A program made the position numbers and the translations under genes. Below the pieces are notes generated by a model. That model did not search any database. It saw only the letters and a program-made list of their open reading frames with translations, and had not been told where the DNA came from. 64,000 nt of DNA, taken from Trichoplax sp. H2 (Eukaryota > Placozoa > Uniplacotomia > Trichoplacea). Shown piece by piece: positions 59,792 through 64,000 of this stretch (positions within the stretch are counted from its first letter, which is position 1; each line of letters opens with the position of its first letter). The stretch is taken from positions 21,124-85,123 of the forward strand of contig NOWV01000257.1 in the NCBI GenBank assembly GCA_003344405.1, written 5' to 3'.

Positions 59792-61828
59792 GTTTCGAAG
59801 TGAATTTTAGAATAGGGGTAACAAAATGCAATGTTGATTGTTTTGACAAGGAGCAAGTCCTCTAATGACAAATCTATGATAGGCCAAAAAGTATTACATC
59901 TACTATACTAAAGGGGAGTATTGAATAGAATGCATGCAGCAGGGTTCCGTTTTAAAGGGACAATTATGATTCTGATCGCTTTAGTCAAATCCTTATCCCT
60001 CATCTACTGTTTAATCGCCCTGTGTAGATTATTATAGATAATCCTGTTAATTAGGCACTACTGCACCGCAAGATGGATCACGAGAAAAATTTCCTTTTTG
60101 TGATCTATCCATGCTAGGAAAATGATATTTACTCTACTGTAGGCCGTGTACACTATCATAGCATTCGATGATCGATATTTATGGATGATGCAATCGATCT
60201 GCCTTCCGCAAAGGAGGGTTACCTAGGAAATTATTGTCATTGAGCGAGATAGCTTATGAAATTGTTAAATCTAATCGAAGTGATTTAACTAGAAATGAAC
60301 ATTGTACAATGTTCGAGGGCAGTTGTCCGGGAGGTAATCGTCCGGATGCAGATACCAGAAGAATACAAAGTACTTTGCATATTCTAATTATGCATGGGGT
60401 ACTATTACTAATTAATTAATTATTACTATAAAGAAACAAATGGTTGGAGCACTGTTGGGCCCTACAACACTGTTAGCTTACGTCATAGAGCTCTTAAGTT
60501 GTGAGACAAGGAAACCATTGGAAGCTGCTACAATATTGAATGCCACTTTGCATTAAATCAGCCTCAAGAAAGCCCTCCAGCTCTAAAATATTGCTTCCGA
60601 CCAATTTAGGCAGGTGATCTGATGCTTTCGAGTTATTAAATGATGTTCAATAAGGAAAAGTTTACAATTTAAAGTACGATTCAGAGAGTATTGGGTACTA
60701 CAGTATGTACTATAGATCATTAATGAGCAAATGAGCATGCAGGGGATATGATATATGGATGCTTTCAGTTAAAATGATGTTCAATGAGGAAAAGCTTGCC
60801 ATTTAAAATAAAATATTCAGTGTTTATCTCCGCATCATCGTATGTTTTACCTTGATATGATCTACTACAAGGCCCCACCTCGTCAACCGATTGTGCTAAA
60901 TACTTCCTTATGATAGTACCTTAGTGTGCAGACGGTCGATTCTGAACTGACTGATTTTCTAAATTAAGTAGTATTACGTTGAATCTTATTGTCTATTGCT
61001 AAACTCTACTTGAAAACAGTTATATACGATCGTAAATGTTGTTTAAGTTAGGTTGTGTCTCACATTTCGATCGTTCAGCGTTTCTCTCTCTCTCGCTCTC
61101 TTTAGAAGAGTAGGAAGTAGTCCCTGGACAAGTCCAGGTCTTCTTCTAGTAATCCATGGTTAAGGGCAGTCCTTGTTGTCTGCGTCTCATCGATAAAGCA
61201 GAGTCGCTTTACTGAAGACCAAATAACATTACTTTATAAGTGCTAGGCGTGCGAGCGATTTGATTTACAAATGCTTGTAGTTGAAATAATGTTCAATAGG
61301 GGAAGTATACAGTTGGAAGTATTCAGTCAGTATAGGGCATAGCAACATCCAACTATCCATGAGAATGGATTATTTTTAAATGTTCACATGTTGCTAAACT
61401 GAAAATACAGTGTACTGTACAGTGATTACCTTTTATTCGATTGATTTTTGGATATAAGATATATTACTAAATTGATACATACCATACTGTACATTGGTGT
61501 AGATACTCATATATCAGCATAATTCAAAATATTCATCATCCATTCAGTTTTTATGTAAGGACACTCTTACTCGATCGGTCTATTGAGCTTCAATTTTAAA
61601 AGGATGCTTGCATACAAGACATTTTATAGACATGTCTTCTACTGTATTAACGTGATTTAATGTATTTATGATTCAATGAATTGCTGCATAAACGAATAGA
61701 TTCATCCACTCCATAGTTATCTTATCTGACTATCACTGAAATCTATTTGTAAAATGTAATCGATTTTGTATTGCATTTTTATTGGTAGAATTACTCCGAA
61801 TTAAGAACTTTAAGAACTCGGTCTCACA
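59792..61828. other. Shared upstream region of the two head-to-head SDR genes
   Basis: About 2 kb separates the two SDR start codons. It contains three dispersed copies of a segment with ATGTTCAATNNGGAAAA near 60640, 60778 and 61290, and a short CT-rich run near 61083. No reading frame encodes a recognisable domain. Confidence 0.5.
60618..61340. repeat. Dispersed direct repeat of about 60 bp, 3 copies
   Basis: Copies read ATGCTTTCGAGTTATTAAAT, then GATGTTCAATAAGGAAAAG, at about 60622; GATGCTTTCAGTTAAAATG with GTTCAATGAGGAAAAG at about 60757; and AATGCTTGTAGTTGAAATAA with TGTTCAATAGGGGAAG at about 61267. All are on the same strand and each is followed by CA(A/G)TT or CCATTTAAA-like sequence and TATTCAG. 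Divergence is moderate. Confidence 0.65.
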
Positions 61829-63114
61829 ATGAGCAAGCTTAGAATTTTTATTGTTATTCTAGCAATTGCAATCTATTATTTCCTTATACATGGACGATGC
61901 GAATATAAAGGGGATGAGAGATTAGATGGAAAAACTGTAATTATTACTGGAGCTAATACTGGAATCGGGAAAGAAGCGGCAATCGATTTAGCAAGACGTG
62001 GAGCTCGAGTCATTTGTGCATGTCGATCTAAATCGCGTGGCGAAGCGGCTGTAGAAGACATCAAAAATATTAGTGGCAATAACAATGTAGTTTTAAAAAT
62101 GTTAGACTTAGGTTCCTTAAATTCTATACGACAATTCGCTAAGGATATTAACGCAAAAGAAGAAAGATTAGACGTGTTAATTAATAACGCTGGTTTAGGT
62201 AATAATCATTACACATAACCGTCGGTAAACATTATATCTCATATTGCAATCGCTATCTTCTCTAACAGTAACTTAGTCATTTGCCCAAACTATAGTACGC
62301 GTATCTAGAGAGAAACATGCTTTTAAAATATTGTTAATGCTTTAATAGTTGTACTGTAGAAGTAGTTTTAACATAATATAAAAAGCTGCTCCTATTGACT
62401 TTATTGTGGTTAAGAATTTTATAGTATAGACTATACTGGCTAAGGTTCGGAATAGGGCACGCATAATTAACGTATACTCGTATAACATATAAACTTTTTT
62501 ACTTCCTAATTTTTGCAGCTGGACCTTTTTACAGAGATACCACTGAAGATGGTTTCGAAAGAATGATGGGTGTTAATCATCTCGGTCATTTCTTATTAAC
62601 AAATCTATTATTAGATTTACTCAAGAAATCACAACCAAGCAGAATTGTTGTTGTAACCTCGGAAGCTCATAGAACCTTGGTATCTGAAATGAATTTGGAA
62701 GATCTTATGAGTGAAAAATCTCATTCTGGTACTAGTGGATATGGGCACAGTAAACTCGCCAACATTCTATTTTCGTTGGAGCTTAGCAAAAGATTAAAGG
62801 ATACTTCTATAACAATAAATTCTTTACATCCTGGAGCAGTAATGACTGATCTTGGTCGACACATTGAAGATTACCTACATTTACCACCTTTCTTACTTGA
62901 AGCTTTGCGTTGGACGTTATCAATCTTCGTAAGGGATGCCCGTCAAGGAGCACAAACAATTATTTGTCTTGCTGTCGATAAGAGTCTCCAATCAGTATCC
63001 GGTAAATATTTTGCTGACTGCGAGATTTCGAGAGAATCAGCGGCTGCTAGGAACGAAACTGCTGCAAAGCTACTATGGGATATTAGTGAAAAATTAGTTA
63101 ATCTATCTACCTAA
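61829..63114 (+). CDS. Membrane-anchored short-chain dehydrogenase, retinol dehydrogenase 11-14 type (second copy)
   Basis: Exons 61829-62198 and 62519-63114 join in phase 1, immediately after NNAGLG, to give 321 residues. The intron position is the same as in the minus-strand paralogue. An N-terminal anchor (MSKLRIFIVILAIAIYYFL) precedes CEYKGDERLDGKTVIITG, TGANTGIG, CACRSKSRG, MLDLGS and NNAG. The second exon has MMGVNHLGHFLLTN, VVTSEAHR (catalytic Ser), YGHSK (catalytic Tyr and Lys) and LHPGAVMTDLGR. Catalytic residues are all present, so the enzyme should be active as an NADP(H)-dependent oxidoreductase on a lipid aldehyde or alcohol. A polyadenylation signal AATAAA lies at 63274-63279. 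Confidence 0.93.
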
Positions 63115-64000
63115 ATTGCAATCGGTATTTTCTGTTCGAAATTTATTAATAGTGTAGGCGTAGACATCTAGAATCTGTAGATTCTAGAAGTTCATACTAG
63201 ACCTGAGAAAGGTTCGGTTCGGTTCAATACATTTATGATCTATACTTCATACCGTGAGATGCCATTAACTAGGAATAAATGATTACTAGCATTAGTTTAA
63301 AACTTTGGAGTATAAGATAGACTATTTAGTATAACATAAAATATGGATAGCATATTATTTCAAATACTCAAAATTTTATCTATGAATACATGCATGCAAT
63401 ATACTACAGTACAGTACCTTTTGCAGAGCTTTCTCTATGAAATGTAATATATCGTAACTTTTTTACTACACTCCACTATTATCCAGATATTTGGCGAAGA
63501 AACCATTATATACGAGTTTTTGTAGGCGATCACGATCATAATATCACCTTTTTTTATCTTACATTCATGATAATGTTATACAACAAATACATGCATTCGT
63601 TACTGTGACTATTAGTTAATTATAATACGATTCTTCATGTTTACAAAATTCAATTTTTCCTGTTTAGGTTTACAATTATTTGTTATCTAAGCTATTATCA
63701 ATCTTTGAAATAAAGGAAATGTGCTATTTTAGTAACTCATTTTCATGTAGGTAATTCAACTAAATGATATACGTAACCTGTTCAGATTGTACTATATAAT
63801 TGCATAGTAACACCCATGCAATATTTTAATTATAATTATGATTAACTATTTATTTAAATTTGAACGCAATGTTTAATCGAGTAATGTCATCAAGCATCAG
63901 TTAGTAGCTATATCGCTGCATTTCAGCTAGATAGAAAGAAGAGAAGAAAATGCAGTAGTTTTATTGATTGCATCTTGTACAAGTGTATTTTATTAACGGT
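63115..64000. other. 3' flank of the second SDR gene, no further gene
   Basis: It holds AATAAA at 63274-63279, a GGTTC triplet run near 63210 and a perfect 10-bp inverted repeat near 63168. The remaining 700 bases are AT-rich without a supported exon. Confidence 0.55.
63168..63190. repeat. Perfect inverted repeat, 10-bp arms, 2-bp loop
   Basis: TCTAGAATCT and AGATTCTAGA flank GT. It lies about 55 bases past the SDR stop codon and upstream of its likely AATAAA, so it would be in the 3' UTR. No function is claimed. Confidence 0.8.

Overview
This is animal nuclear DNA. It is AT-rich, its protein genes are split by short spliceosomal introns, and the encoded proteins are metazoan: a chain of calcium-binding EGF repeats, LDL-receptor class A repeats, a UBR1/UBR2 N-recognin, AVEN, ETAA1, C6orf120 and retinol-dehydrogenase-like SDRs. 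Gene density (11 genes in 64 kb), intron size and gene content suggest an early-branching animal. A placozoan such as Trichoplax or Hoilungia is my best guess, but this is inference and a sponge or cnidarian is not excluded. I recognised no tRNA, rRNA, CRISPR array or intact transposon.

Layout, left to right: (1) 18-6763 (+), the 3' part of a large single-pass membrane protein with about 31 EGF repeats. (2) 8718-10591 (-), a NUDT14-like Nudix hydrolase, first exon not found. (3) 14649-29113 (-), a many-exon UBR1/UBR2 ubiquitin ligase with a 3.8-kb first intron carrying an 83-bp tandem repeat. (4) 32202-33278 (+), a C2H2 zinc-finger protein. (5) 35731-36246 (+), an intronless C6orf120/UPF0669 protein. 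(6) 37724-40341 (-), an AVEN homologue in eight exons. (7) 43543-46451 (+), an Arg/Gly-rich disordered protein, 5' end not found. (8) 47986-50410 (-), an ETAA1-like protein in six exons with consistent phases. (9) 54709-56791 (+), a secreted LDLa-repeat protein. (10) 58085-59791 (-) and (11) 61829-63114 (+), two paralogous membrane-anchored SDRs arranged head to head.

The spaces between genes hold local tandem repeats with units of 11, 44/54, 83, about 100-115, 108 and about 135 bp. They also hold several patches built from the self-complementary word TACTGTACAGTA, one lying directly upstream of the AVEN-like start codon. The genes do not form an operon or one pathway. The two most notable assignments are the AVEN-like and ETAA1-like genes: in vertebrates AVEN acts on ATM and ETAA1 activates ATR, and here they lie about 8 kb apart. 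Exon models were built by hand from splice-site and reading-phase consistency; protein names rest on recognised motifs, not database searches.
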